Program-made: the position numbers and the translations under genes
Shown: positions 1 to 6,109 of the stretch, one piece after another
Layout: each line of letters begins with the position of its first letter
How positions within the stretch are numbered: the first letter of the stretch is position 1
Assembly (NCBI GenBank): GCA_015492875.1
Contig: WGEI01000359.1
Location: 1 to 9,448, forward strand
From: Anaerolineae bacterium
GTDB taxonomy: Bacteria > Chloroflexota > Anaerolineae > Aggregatilineales > Phototrophicaceae
DNA: 9,448 bases
Reading direction: 5' to 3'
The notes under the pieces: generated by a model
What the model saw: only the letters and a program-made list of their open reading frames with translations
The model's database searches: none
Told to the model about the DNA's origin: nothing

Positions 1-138
1 CTTCATCATCACCCGCCTCGTCAGCGGCTTCGGTGGCTTCGGCGACGGCTTCATCATCACCCGCCTCATCAGCGGCTTCGGTGGCTTCGGCGACAGCCTC
101 ATCTGCCTCATCAGCGGCCTCAGTAGCTTCGGCGAGGG
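1..138. repeat. 48-bp coding tandem repeat (two full copies plus a 42-bp divergent copy)
   Basis: Copies lie at 1-48, 49-96 and 97-138. The first two differ at only two of 48 positions. The third is six bases (two codons) shorter and more diverged. The period is a multiple of three, so the minus-strand lipoprotein frame stays open through all copies and length change by slippage would keep the frame. More copies may continue to the left of the window. Confidence 0.9.
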
Positions 139-295
139 TCTCATCGGTTGTATCAGTTTCGTCTGTAGTATTTTCAGCGACTGTGCTAGTATCAGCGGAT
201 GCAGCCGGTGTTGTGTCCTCCAACTTGCGACCACAGCCGGCGGCAACGGCGGCAATCAACAGCAATGCAATCAGTGTATAGACCCTGAGTTTCAC
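1..295 (-). CDS. Lipoprotein with acidic Ala/Glu/Asp-rich tandem repeats (3'-partial at left edge)
   Basis: This is the first 98 codons of a minus-strand gene that continues past the left edge. The start is GTG at 295, preceded by GGAGG (301-305) five bases upstream; an in-frame ATG at 307 overlaps that ribosome site and is less likely. Residues 1-20 form a signal peptide (Lys/Arg near the N-terminus, then a Leu/Ile/Ala-rich core) ending in AAGC, so Cys21 is the probable lipidated residue. The -3 position is Ala, which is less usual than Leu. After Cys21 comes a Thr/Asp/Glu-rich spacer and then acidic repeats of 14, 16 and 16 residues (AVAEATEAADEAGDDE type). The mature protein should sit on the outer face of the membrane. 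Any functional domain lies outside the window, so no function is assigned. The two complete repeats are almost identical in DNA, which suggests recent duplication. Confidence 0.8.
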   Translation of the reverse strand, partial: MKLRVYTLIALLLIAAVAAGCGRKLEDTTPAASADTSTVAENTTDETDTTDETLAEATEAADEADEAVAEATEAADEAGDDEAVAEATEAADEAGDDE

Positions 296-385
296 AGAAA
301 CCTCCATTTAATTCAAAAGAAACACGACACTATAAAGATATAAAAAATATGCTTTAGCGACTTATGCGGAATGTCATAGGTTGAA

Positions 386-401
386 TGTGACATTTGTCAC
401 A
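386..401. promoter_or_regulatory. CRP/FNR-type operator palindrome
   Basis: The sequence TGTGA-CATTTG-TCACA matches the enterobacterial CRP consensus half-sites (TGTGA N6 TCACA) exactly, and the dyad extends to seven paired bases per arm around a TT centre. It lies in the divergent gap. Its centre is about 71 bp upstream of a start point inferred from the minus-strand TATAGT (329-334), a spacing typical of activator sites, and about 170 bp upstream of the inferred TPR-operon start. I therefore favour control of the lipoprotein. The regulator itself is not in the window. Confidence 0.5.
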
Positions 402-528
402 CAGCACGCTGAGCATGAAGGGGGACAAGCGTGTATATAAACGTGGTCGCGGCTCCTATCCTAATGGTCAGTAGCATGTTACTATGGTGGTATAGACCCA
501 GCTGAGGGGAGGCGAGAGGGGATCAACC

Positions 529-557
529 TTGACACCATTTACCCCAAAAGCTACTAT
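529..557 (+). promoter_or_regulatory. Sigma-70-type promoter of the TPR operon
   Basis: A consensus -35 TTGACA (529-534) is followed after exactly 17 bases by TACTAT (552-557), which matches four of six -10 positions. Transcription would start near 564, leaving a leader of about 50 bases before the ATG at 615. This also argues against a TTG at 561 as the translation start, since it would lie upstream of the inferred transcript start. Confidence 0.6.
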
Positions 558-614
558 CGCTTGGCGCTGGCACCACGCCGCGCCGCAATCTGTCCATTGA
601 GGTCGAGGCAGGCG

Positions 615-1859
615 ATGCGACGCATCAAGCGTGATTATTCGCGCCCGCTTTTCAGCAAACATAAACATAGCCCCGGACGCAGCCTGTTTTTCTTTGGCTT
701 GCTCATTGGTGGATTTCTGGTTTTTGTCATCACCCAATTCAGCACTTTGCAATTGGTTGCCCTCGATGCTGTCGGGATGGCGCCTACGTCCACGCCTTTC
801 GCTAGTTTTCATGCCCAGCGTGGGCTAGATGCTTACTTGCGGGGCGATGTCGAAACAGCGCTAGCAGAGCTACGCACAGCGGTAGAGTTACGCCCCAATA
901 ACATCGACTATATTTATGAATATGGCAAACTCCTACTAGAAAACGGCCAATCGCAAGAGGCATTTGAGCTGGGCGTGCGCGCTGTGGAGCTATATCCTGA
1001 TGACCCACGTGGTTACGCCTTACAGTCGCGCGCCTTACAGTGGGATTCGCCTGCTGAGGCCATTCCTATCGCCGTCAATGGGCTGGAAAAAGACCCAAAC
1101 TTCGCCCAGCTTCATGCTGCGCTCTCTGTGGCCTATACTCTCATAGGGCGCTATCAAGAGGCGCTCACACGGGGCGCATTGGCGGTAGAGCTAGACCCGT
1201 ATGACCCTGTTACGCACCGTAGCTATAGCGTGCCGCTGATTTTCGTCGGCGACCGTCTGGCAGCGATTGCCCAGCTTGAAGAAGCGCTCAAGATTAACCC
1301 CAACTTGACCAACATCTATTTTGAACTAGCGGCTCAATACCGCGCCCTAGATATTGACGAGATGGCCGTCGCCATTTTTCAGCGTATTATTGAAATGGAG
1401 CCAGATAACGCGAAAGCGTATCTGCGCATGTGCGAAACTTACTCTGGCGTTGGCCTATTCGCCGTTGCCCAAGAGTATTGTGAAGAGGCGATCAGCATTG
1501 ACCCGGAATACGCCGCCGCTTACCGCGAATTAGGGCGAATGAAATACAACCGCCGCAACTATGAAGGGGCGATTGAAGATTTTGAAACCTGTGTGGCACT
1601 AGGCTCCACAGAGATTGAATGTTATTACTTGCGCGGTTTGGCACACTGGATTTTGGGGCAGTGTGATGCTGCATGGACAGTGCTTCAAGACTCTTTAGGC
1701 TTGGTCGATAATACCCCAGAGAACGAACCCGTCATCCGCAATATCCGCATCGGCCTACAAAACGTCACCCGCGATTGCCCGGCTTACCGTGGCGCCTCGC
1801 TGCCGACGGCGGTGCCCCCGACGCCCATTCCCCCCACACCAATCGGCGGCTTTGGCTGA
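615..1859 (+). CDS. Membrane-anchored TPR protein 1
   Basis: A 414-residue protein, first of three paralogues. The start ATG at 615 has GAGG (605-608) six bases upstream, and the N-terminus (MRRIKRDYSRPLF) then matches that of the next gene (MQVKRDYSQPFF). Residues 1-22 are basic, and 23-42 form one membrane segment with no clear cleavage site, so it looks like a signal anchor with the rest outside the cytoplasm. A short spacer (GMAPTSTP, 54-61) leads into about nine TPR-like units of 34 residues (about 62-365), with the usual Gly/Ala/Tyr positions and Pro near each unit end. Cysteines occur only at 273, 289, 326, 336, 350 and 388. The tail (396-414) is rich in Pro and Thr. TPR arrays bind protein partners; the partner here is unknown. 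The next gene follows after 45 bases with no terminator, so they are probably co-transcribed. Confidence 0.9.
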   Translation: MRRIKRDYSRPLFSKHKHSPGRSLFFFGLLIGGFLVFVITQFSTLQLVALDAVGMAPTSTPFASFHAQRGLDAYLRGDVETALAELRTAVELRPNNIDYIYEYGKLLLENGQSQEAFELGVRAVELYPDDPRGYALQSRALQWDSPAEAIPIAVNGLEKDPNFAQLHAALSVAYTLIGRYQEALTRGALAVELDPYDPVTHRSYSVPLIFVGDRLAAIAQLEEALKINPNLTNIYFELAAQYRALDIDEMAVAIFQRIIEMEPDNAKAYLRMCETYSGVGLFAVAQEYCEEAISIDPEYAAAYRELGRMKYNRRNYEGAIEDFETCVALGSTEIECYYLRGLAHWILGQCDAAWTVLQDSLGLVDNTPENEPVIRNIRIGLQNVTRDCPAYRGASLPTAVPPTPIPPTPIGGFG

Positions 1860-1904
1860 TATTACCGTGCCATTGCTGATATAGGTTCAACCTGCGAGGC
1901 ATTT

Positions 1905-3146
1905 ATGCAAGTGAAGCGAGATTATTCTCAACCGTTTTTTGGCCCCCATAGCCGTCGCCACAAACGGCCAACTGGCCGCATTGTGCTTTTCTTCGTTTTA
2001 TTTGTTGGCGCGTTTTTGCTTTATGTCATGCTCAACTTTGAGCAACTACAAAGCGCCGCATTAGAGGCGGTGGGCATGGGGCCAACGGCCACCCCGCTAC
2101 CCGCTGAACTCGCCTTTCAAGCCGCGACTTTATACCGTCTTGGCGATTTGGAAGAGGCGATAGCACTGTTTGACCGCGCCTATCAAATGCGCCCTGATGA
2201 TATTGATTACATCTACGAATATGGCATGGCGCTCATTGATTATGGCGATTATGAAACGGCGCTTGAATTGGCCACCCATGCCATAGATGTCAATCCGCAA
2301 GATGTACGCGGCCACGCGCTACGCGCCCGCGCTTTGGTATGGAATAGGCAACCAGATGAGGCCATTCCCGTCGCCCTTTCCGCGCTGGATTTAGACCCCA
2401 ACTTTGCGGCCTTACATGCCGTGTTGGCGCGCGCTTTTCCAGATATTGGCCGTTGGCAAGACGGCGTAGAGTATGGCGAACGCGCGATAGAGCTAGCGCC
2501 CTTAGATGCTATGGCACACCGTAATTATGCCTATGCTCTCAGCCAAATTGGGGATAGCGACGGCGCTATCCGAGAGTTGCAACAAGCTATTTCGCTCAAC
2601 CCCAATTTGCCAGACCCGTATTTTGAACTGGCCTTTCTCTACTTGGCCAATGACTTAGATAACGAAGCCATCGACACCTACCAGCAAGTGCTCTCATTAG
2701 ACCCGCGTCACCCCAAAGCGCTGCTGCGTTTGTGTGAGGCCTATACCAAAGTTGGCCAATATGAACGCGCCAAAGGCTTCTGTGAAGATGCCATCGCCAA
2801 CGCGCCCGACTACGCCGCCGCATACTTTCAGCTTGGGATGTTGTATTATCGAGAGCGCAACTTCGCCCAATCGTTACAGGCCTTTGATAACTGTGTGACT
2901 TATGCGCCCGATAGCGTAGAGTGTAAATATAGGCTGGGTCTGTCCTATTTTTATGAGGGCGATTGCGATATATCCTGGCAAATTTTAGAGGATTCGCTGA
3001 TTATGGCACAGGCCAGCGGACGGCAAACCACCATCGATAATATCCGACAAGGGTTAGTGGCCATTTCCGACGCTTGCCCCAACTACGCCGCCCCCTCTGT
3101 CAATGAAGCTGAATCCCATGCGCCCCAATCGACGACAGGGGAGTGA
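1905..3146 (+). CDS. Membrane-anchored TPR protein 2
   Basis: A 413-residue paralogue of the preceding gene, collinear with it over nearly the whole length. The ATG at 1905 has GCGAGG five bases upstream. The layout is a basic N-terminus (1-25), one membrane segment (26-42), a GMGPTATPLP spacer (58-67), then about nine TPR-like units (about 68-370). Its six cysteines (277, 293, 330, 340, 354, 391) fall at the same places as in protein 1, offset by 4 residues and then by 3 at the last. Unlike its two neighbours it has no Pro/Thr-repeat tail and ends in NEAESHAPQSTTGE. It probably scaffolds or docks partners at the outer membrane face, but no partner can be named. Its stop codon lies five bases before the ATG of the third gene, supporting translational coupling. 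Confidence 0.9.
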   Translation: MQVKRDYSQPFFGPHSRRHKRPTGRIVLFFVLFVGAFLLYVMLNFEQLQSAALEAVGMGPTATPLPAELAFQAATLYRLGDLEEAIALFDRAYQMRPDDIDYIYEYGMALIDYGDYETALELATHAIDVNPQDVRGHALRARALVWNRQPDEAIPVALSALDLDPNFAALHAVLARAFPDIGRWQDGVEYGERAIELAPLDAMAHRNYAYALSQIGDSDGAIRELQQAISLNPNLPDPYFELAFLYLANDLDNEAIDTYQQVLSLDPRHPKALLRLCEAYTKVGQYERAKGFCEDAIANAPDYAAAYFQLGMLYYRERNFAQSLQAFDNCVTYAPDSVECKYRLGLSYFYEGDCDISWQILEDSLIMAQASGRQTTIDNIRQGLVAISDACPNYAAPSVNEAESHAPQSTTGE

Positions 3147-3151
3147 GTATT

Positions 3152-4417
3152 ATGTATATCAAAACGCCCAAACGCTACCGCCGCACACCACGACGTTCTA
3201 TCTTCTCGCTGCGTCGCTTTCTCCTCTTTATCTTCACTGCCATTGCTATTTTTGTGGGCATTGGCATTTACGAAAACCGTGAGATGTTCCCGCAGGTGGG
3301 CGAGGCCGTGCAACAGCTATGGGATAGCGCCCGCCAAAGTATCGCCACTGCCGCCGCGCCAACACCGACCCCCACGCCCGACCCAACGCTACGCATTAGC
3401 CGCGCCAACGAACTTTGGGCACAAGGCTTGATGGAAGACGCGCTCGAAATTTATGAGGAAATCCTGCCCTCTGTACCCAATGACGTAGTCACCTATTACC
3501 GCGTGACCTTAGGGCGGCTGGTCAATGGCGATATTGAAGGCGCGTTAGAAATGGCGGAAAAGACCGTCACCGCCAACCCCTTCTCCTCGGATGCGTGGGC
3601 AATTCGTGCTTTGGCGCTGGAATATAACGGGCGCTATGGCGAAGGCATTGCCAGCGCACTCCATGCTCTAGAGCTAAAAGAGGATAACGCCCGCGCCTTA
3701 GCCTTCCTCGCCGAGCTTTATCTCGATTTGAACCAGACGCAACGCGCCCTCGATACAGTCAACCGAGCGCTGGAGATGAACCCCAACAGCTTTGAGGCCT
3801 ATCGCATTCGTGGCCGCATTTATCAAGACGGCTTTTTCGACCTTGAGGCCGCCCTGGCCGATTATGAAAAAGCTGCCGAGTTAGCGCCTCACGTTATCTA
3901 CCCATCTATCGATTATGCGCTGATGAAAGCTCGTTTGGGCAATGTGGAAGATGCCATTGATATTCTCGATGGCATTCTCGTGACCAACCCGCGCAATGTG
4001 CAGGCGCTTTTTGCTCTGGGGCGCATTTACTATCAAGACCTCGGCACCTATACCCGCGCGGCAGATTATTTCACCCGCTGTGTCGAGGCCGATCCCGATA
4101 ACATCTTCTGTTTATACCTGCTGGGGCGTTCCCAATACAACCTAGAGCAGTTTACCGCCGCCGCAGAATCTTTCCGCCGTGTGATAGAGCTTGGCTCTCA
4201 AAATGGCTATCATTACTATTGGGCGGGCAATGCACAGGTGACGTTGGGCAATTGCCAAGTCGCATTGACGTACCTCACGCCAGGGTACGATATCGCCCGC
4301 CAAAGTGGCGATACCTCGCTGATTTCCGCCTTTGAAGATAGGCTGGCGGCCTGCCAGTCGCCATTAGGCTTCCCAACTTCAACCCCAACACCGACACCCG
4401 ACCCGCTTAGTGGGTAA
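3152..4417 (+). CDS. Membrane-anchored TPR protein 3
   Basis: A 421-residue protein, the most diverged of the three. I chose ATG 3152 because GGGGAG (3138-3143) sits eight bases upstream. A GTG at 3143 overlaps both the previous stop and that ribosome site, leaving no room for initiation there. Residues 1-22 are strongly basic and 23-39 form the single membrane anchor. A longer spacer (about 40-80) ends in APTPTPTPDPT, typical of exported Chloroflexota proteins. About nine TPR-like units follow (about 81-370). It has four cysteines (310, 320, 368, 401). The last two correspond to the final pair of proteins 1 and 2, while the C-x9-C pair sits one TPR unit earlier relative to the C-terminus. 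The tail (TSTPTPTPDP, 409-418) repeats the spacer style. It is last in the operon and is followed by a terminator. Confidence 0.9.
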   Translation: MYIKTPKRYRRTPRRSIFSLRRFLLFIFTAIAIFVGIGIYENREMFPQVGEAVQQLWDSARQSIATAAAPTPTPTPDPTLRISRANELWAQGLMEDALEIYEEILPSVPNDVVTYYRVTLGRLVNGDIEGALEMAEKTVTANPFSSDAWAIRALALEYNGRYGEGIASALHALELKEDNARALAFLAELYLDLNQTQRALDTVNRALEMNPNSFEAYRIRGRIYQDGFFDLEAALADYEKAAELAPHVIYPSIDYALMKARLGNVEDAIDILDGILVTNPRNVQALFALGRIYYQDLGTYTRAADYFTRCVEADPDNIFCLYLLGRSQYNLEQFTAAAESFRRVIELGSQNGYHYYWAGNAQVTLGNCQVALTYLTPGYDIARQSGDTSLISAFEDRLAACQSPLGFPTSTPTPTPDPLSG

Positions 4418-4422
4418 ATTAA

Positions 4423-4453
4423 AAAGAGGCTGGTACATGAGACCGGCCTCTTT
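4423..4453. terminator. Bidirectional intrinsic terminator between convergent genes
   Basis: Arms AAAGAGGCTGGT (4423-4434) and ACCGGCCTCTTT (4442-4453) pair over 12 positions with one G-U pair around a seven-base loop. Read leftwards, the stem is followed by a T-rich stretch (complement of 4413-4422), good for ending the SpoIIAA-like gene. Read rightwards it ends in CTCTTT and then GCTTTTC, acceptable for ending the TPR operon. It lies six bases after the TPR stop and 20 bases beyond the opposing stop. Confidence 0.8.
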
Positions 4454-4473
4454 GCTTTTCTATACCATTGGGG

Positions 4474-4869
4474 CTATTCTTCAGTAGGCGGCTGCCCCAA
4501 CGCTTCGGCGACGATTTTCCTCGCCCGCGCTAGTGTTGATGCAAAAACAAACGACTCGGTAATGCGGGGGTACATTTGACGAAATACGCTATACATCGTC
4601 TGGACAACGGATGACTCGCTTGCCAGTACCACGATTTTGACCGATGGATTGCGAAAGCGCGCGTGTTCTCGCATCCCCTCTAATATGTTCTTCGGTAAAT
4701 CTACTGAGGCAGGAATATAGATGATAATCCCGACAGAACGACGAATATCGCTGAGTAATGCTTTGGCCTCTTTCCTCGCATCGGCGAATTCCTGCCAATT
4801 CCAGCGTTCTTGGGCGCTCAGAAGGATGACCGTTTTTTCTGCGTTTTCCCATGCTACATTGATTGGCAT
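4474..4869 (-). CDS. SpoIIAA-like / STAS-fold stand-alone protein
   Basis: A 131-residue soluble protein. I place the start at ATG 4869, where GAGGG lies five bases upstream and the N-terminus (MPINVAWENAEKTVI) looks like the usual first strand of this family. A longer TTG-started form (4911) lacks a ribosome site. The pattern is an early strand with the W-x-W-x-E-F motif (23-28), a helix with Ala/Lys (29-40), a core strand VGIIIYIP (46-53), a further helix, a strand VKIVVLAS (77-84), then a closing helix beginning at FASTLARAR (109-117). Stand-alone proteins of this type are common in Chloroflexota and resemble anti-sigma-factor antagonists in fold, but a phosphorylated Ser is not evident and no anti-sigma factor is adjacent. 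Function unknown. It converges on the TPR operon across a shared terminator. Confidence 0.7.
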   Translation of the reverse strand: MPINVAWENAEKTVILLSAQERWNWQEFADARKEAKALLSDIRRSVGIIIYIPASVDLPKNILEGMREHARFRNPSVKIVVLASESSVVQTMYSVFRQMYPRITESFVFASTLARARKIVAEALGQPPTEE

Positions 4870-4965
4870 GATGGCCCTCATGAGTGCGTTGCTTATTACC
4901 TGTTGCCCCAATGCTAAGTTTAAGCTATGTTAAGATGGCCTGCATTAGGGTAACCTATTAAACAC

Positions 4966-4971
4966 ATTATA
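4966..4971 (-). promoter_or_regulatory. Possible -10 element for the SpoIIAA-like gene
   Basis: Read on the minus strand this is a perfect TATAAT, about 97 bases before the ATG at 4869. The region 17 bases further upstream (ATAATA) is a poor -35, so the assignment rests on the -10 match alone. Confidence 0.3.
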
Positions 4972-4980
4972 GAGGACTTT

Positions 4981-5043
4981 ATGCCCTTTATTATCGAAAC
5001 GTTGGAAAAAATTCAGACTTGTAAACGAGTTTTTATAGGATAA
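4981..5043 (+). CDS. Possible 20-codon small ORF
   Basis: An ATG at 4981 has AGAGGA (4971-4976) with ideal spacing and opens a 20-codon frame (MPFIIETLEK, then IQTCKRVFIG) ending in TAA. It lies in the 202-base gap between two minus-strand genes and reads against them. No homologue is recognised, and no clear promoter or terminator frames it. It could be a real small protein, a decayed gene start, or chance. The strength of the ribosome site is the only positive evidence. Confidence 0.25.
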   Translation: MPFIIETLEKIQTCKRVFIG

Positions 5044-5071
5044 TTCTATGTGTAATGTTTGTTAATGATTA

Positions 5072-5965
5072 TTATATCTCATCAAACGCACCATCCTCTT
5101 CATCGCTACAATCTTCTGCGCCATATGGATAACAACGCTCTGGGTTATAGCGGTCTAGCCACGCTTCGCAGGCGGGCATGAGCCAATCTGCAATATGCTC
5201 TAGATAGTCATGAACCGCAAACACATCGCCCGACGGCCTATCTGCCCATTTGAGCGCTTGTTCAATATCAACTTTATGTTGGGGCTGGTGGCGCAAAAAG
5301 CATTCAGCGGCGAGGGGTAAATCGCGGGTGAATTTACCCTCATCCAACATAATCAAAGCAAAGGCGGTATGAATAATTTGCTTGCAGATAATACGACACC
5401 AGAAACGCACATTCGCTTTTGACGGGCGCATTTCAATGTCATCAAGCGCTTCGACAAAATCATCTTCGTAAAACAGCAAAATATCCTCATTGGCAATCGC
5501 TGGGCTGAGCGTAAAATCTGGCAACTCTGGCGCTAAATTCGCCCCCCAAAGGCACACACTATGCGTTTTGATGATGAACGCATTGATAGAAAACTCTTCT
5601 GGGGCGGCCAATAATGAGCCATACGGCCATAATTCTATGGTCACCCCGTTAACCTCAGGATAGCTGCGGGCGATGGCCTTTGCCGATTTTTCAACCCAAT
5701 CTTGCATCACCAGTTCTGGGTCTACCGCTTCTTCCAGCACAGCGAAGGCGTTAATGTCCGATAGCTTGGGCACTGCCGCACCGCGCACTACGCTGCCCGT
5801 GATATAAATGCTGTGGATGTCATTGGGGATATGCTGCTCACAAGCCGCAATAATATCGCGCACCGCCGCATCCCATGGCGGGGTGATGTCTTTCTCATCG
5901 CCAACATTGAGGATGATGCCGTGTTCATCCGTTGGCCAAAATTGACCCTTTTTGCGCTTTGTCAT
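5072..5965 (-). CDS. Nucleotidyltransferase-fold protein with altered metal site
   Basis: A 297-residue protein. Residues 53-76 carry the nucleotidyltransferase signature: a beta strand, then G57-S58, R61-G62, and S69-D70-I71-N72. The family norm is G-S...R-G...S-D-x-D, so the second metal-binding Asp is Asn72 (codon AAC). A possible third acidic residue is E111 in VTIELWP. The C-terminal half (about 185-270) is helical and contains EGKFTRDL (209-216), which I recall from a bacterial nucleotidyltransferase family with an aminoglycoside-adenylyltransferase-like helical domain. The last 15 residues are very acidic. The enzyme class transfers a nucleotide to a small molecule or protein; substrate unknown, and the Asn may reduce or abolish catalysis. 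The ATG at 5965 has only a weak, very close GGGAAG. It diverges from the DUF1028 gene across 144 bases. Confidence 0.75.
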   Translation of the reverse strand: MTKRKKGQFWPTDEHGIILNVGDEKDITPPWDAAVRDIIAACEQHIPNDIHSIYITGSVVRGAAVPKLSDINAFAVLEEAVDPELVMQDWVEKSAKAIARSYPEVNGVTIELWPYGSLLAAPEEFSINAFIIKTHSVCLWGANLAPELPDFTLSPAIANEDILLFYEDDFVEALDDIEMRPSKANVRFWCRIICKQIIHTAFALIMLDEGKFTRDLPLAAECFLRHQPQHKVDIEQALKWADRPSGDVFAVHDYLEHIADWLMPACEAWLDRYNPERCYPYGAEDCSDEEDGAFDEI

Positions 5966-6109
5966 CTTCCCGCATCTTTATTACATGACTATACCTGTGT
6001 AGATTATCGCTTCCACTATCGTCTAGCAAGGGACCTATCCAATAGTTTGTGTAAAATAGCGGGTTTTGTTAAGCTGCTAGCACCGAAGAGCCAATGGGAG
6101 TGCATCGCT

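Larger units (their letters stand above)
296..614. other. Divergent intergenic region between lipoprotein and first TPR gene
   Basis: This 319-base gap has no credible gene. The half next to the lipoprotein (about 310-360) is AT-rich and contains TATAGT on the minus strand (329-334), a possible -10 element without a convincing -35. It also holds the CRP/FNR-type palindrome at 386-401 and, further right, the promoter for the TPR operon at 529-557. Open frames crossing this gap on either strand have no ribosome site and are chance frames. Confidence 0.6.

Noticed and set aside
1..96. Possible CRISPR repeats
   Set aside because: The 48-bp units are directly adjacent with no spacers and encode an in-frame protein repeat.
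33..281. Plus-strand Ala/Ser-rich frame opposite the lipoprotein
   Set aside because: It is the complement of the acidic repeat; it has no ribosome site and low-complexity composition, while the minus strand has GTG, GGAGG and a lipoprotein signal.
561..614. TTG start extending TPR protein 1 by 18 residues
   Set aside because: It lies upstream of the inferred transcript start, has no ribosome site, and the added residues have no match in the paralogue.
468..812. Minus-strand frame over the TPR promoter and gene start
   Set aside because: No recognisable protein features, no ribosome site, and it overlaps the TPR 1 coding start.
3143..3151. GTG start for TPR protein 3 overlapping the previous stop
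   Set aside because: The only ribosome site overlaps the GTG, while the ATG at 3152 is well spaced from it.
5813..6109. 99-residue N-terminal extension of the DUF1028 gene
   Set aside because: It runs antisense through the start of the nucleotidyltransferase gene, and the family similarity begins only after the ATG at 6110.
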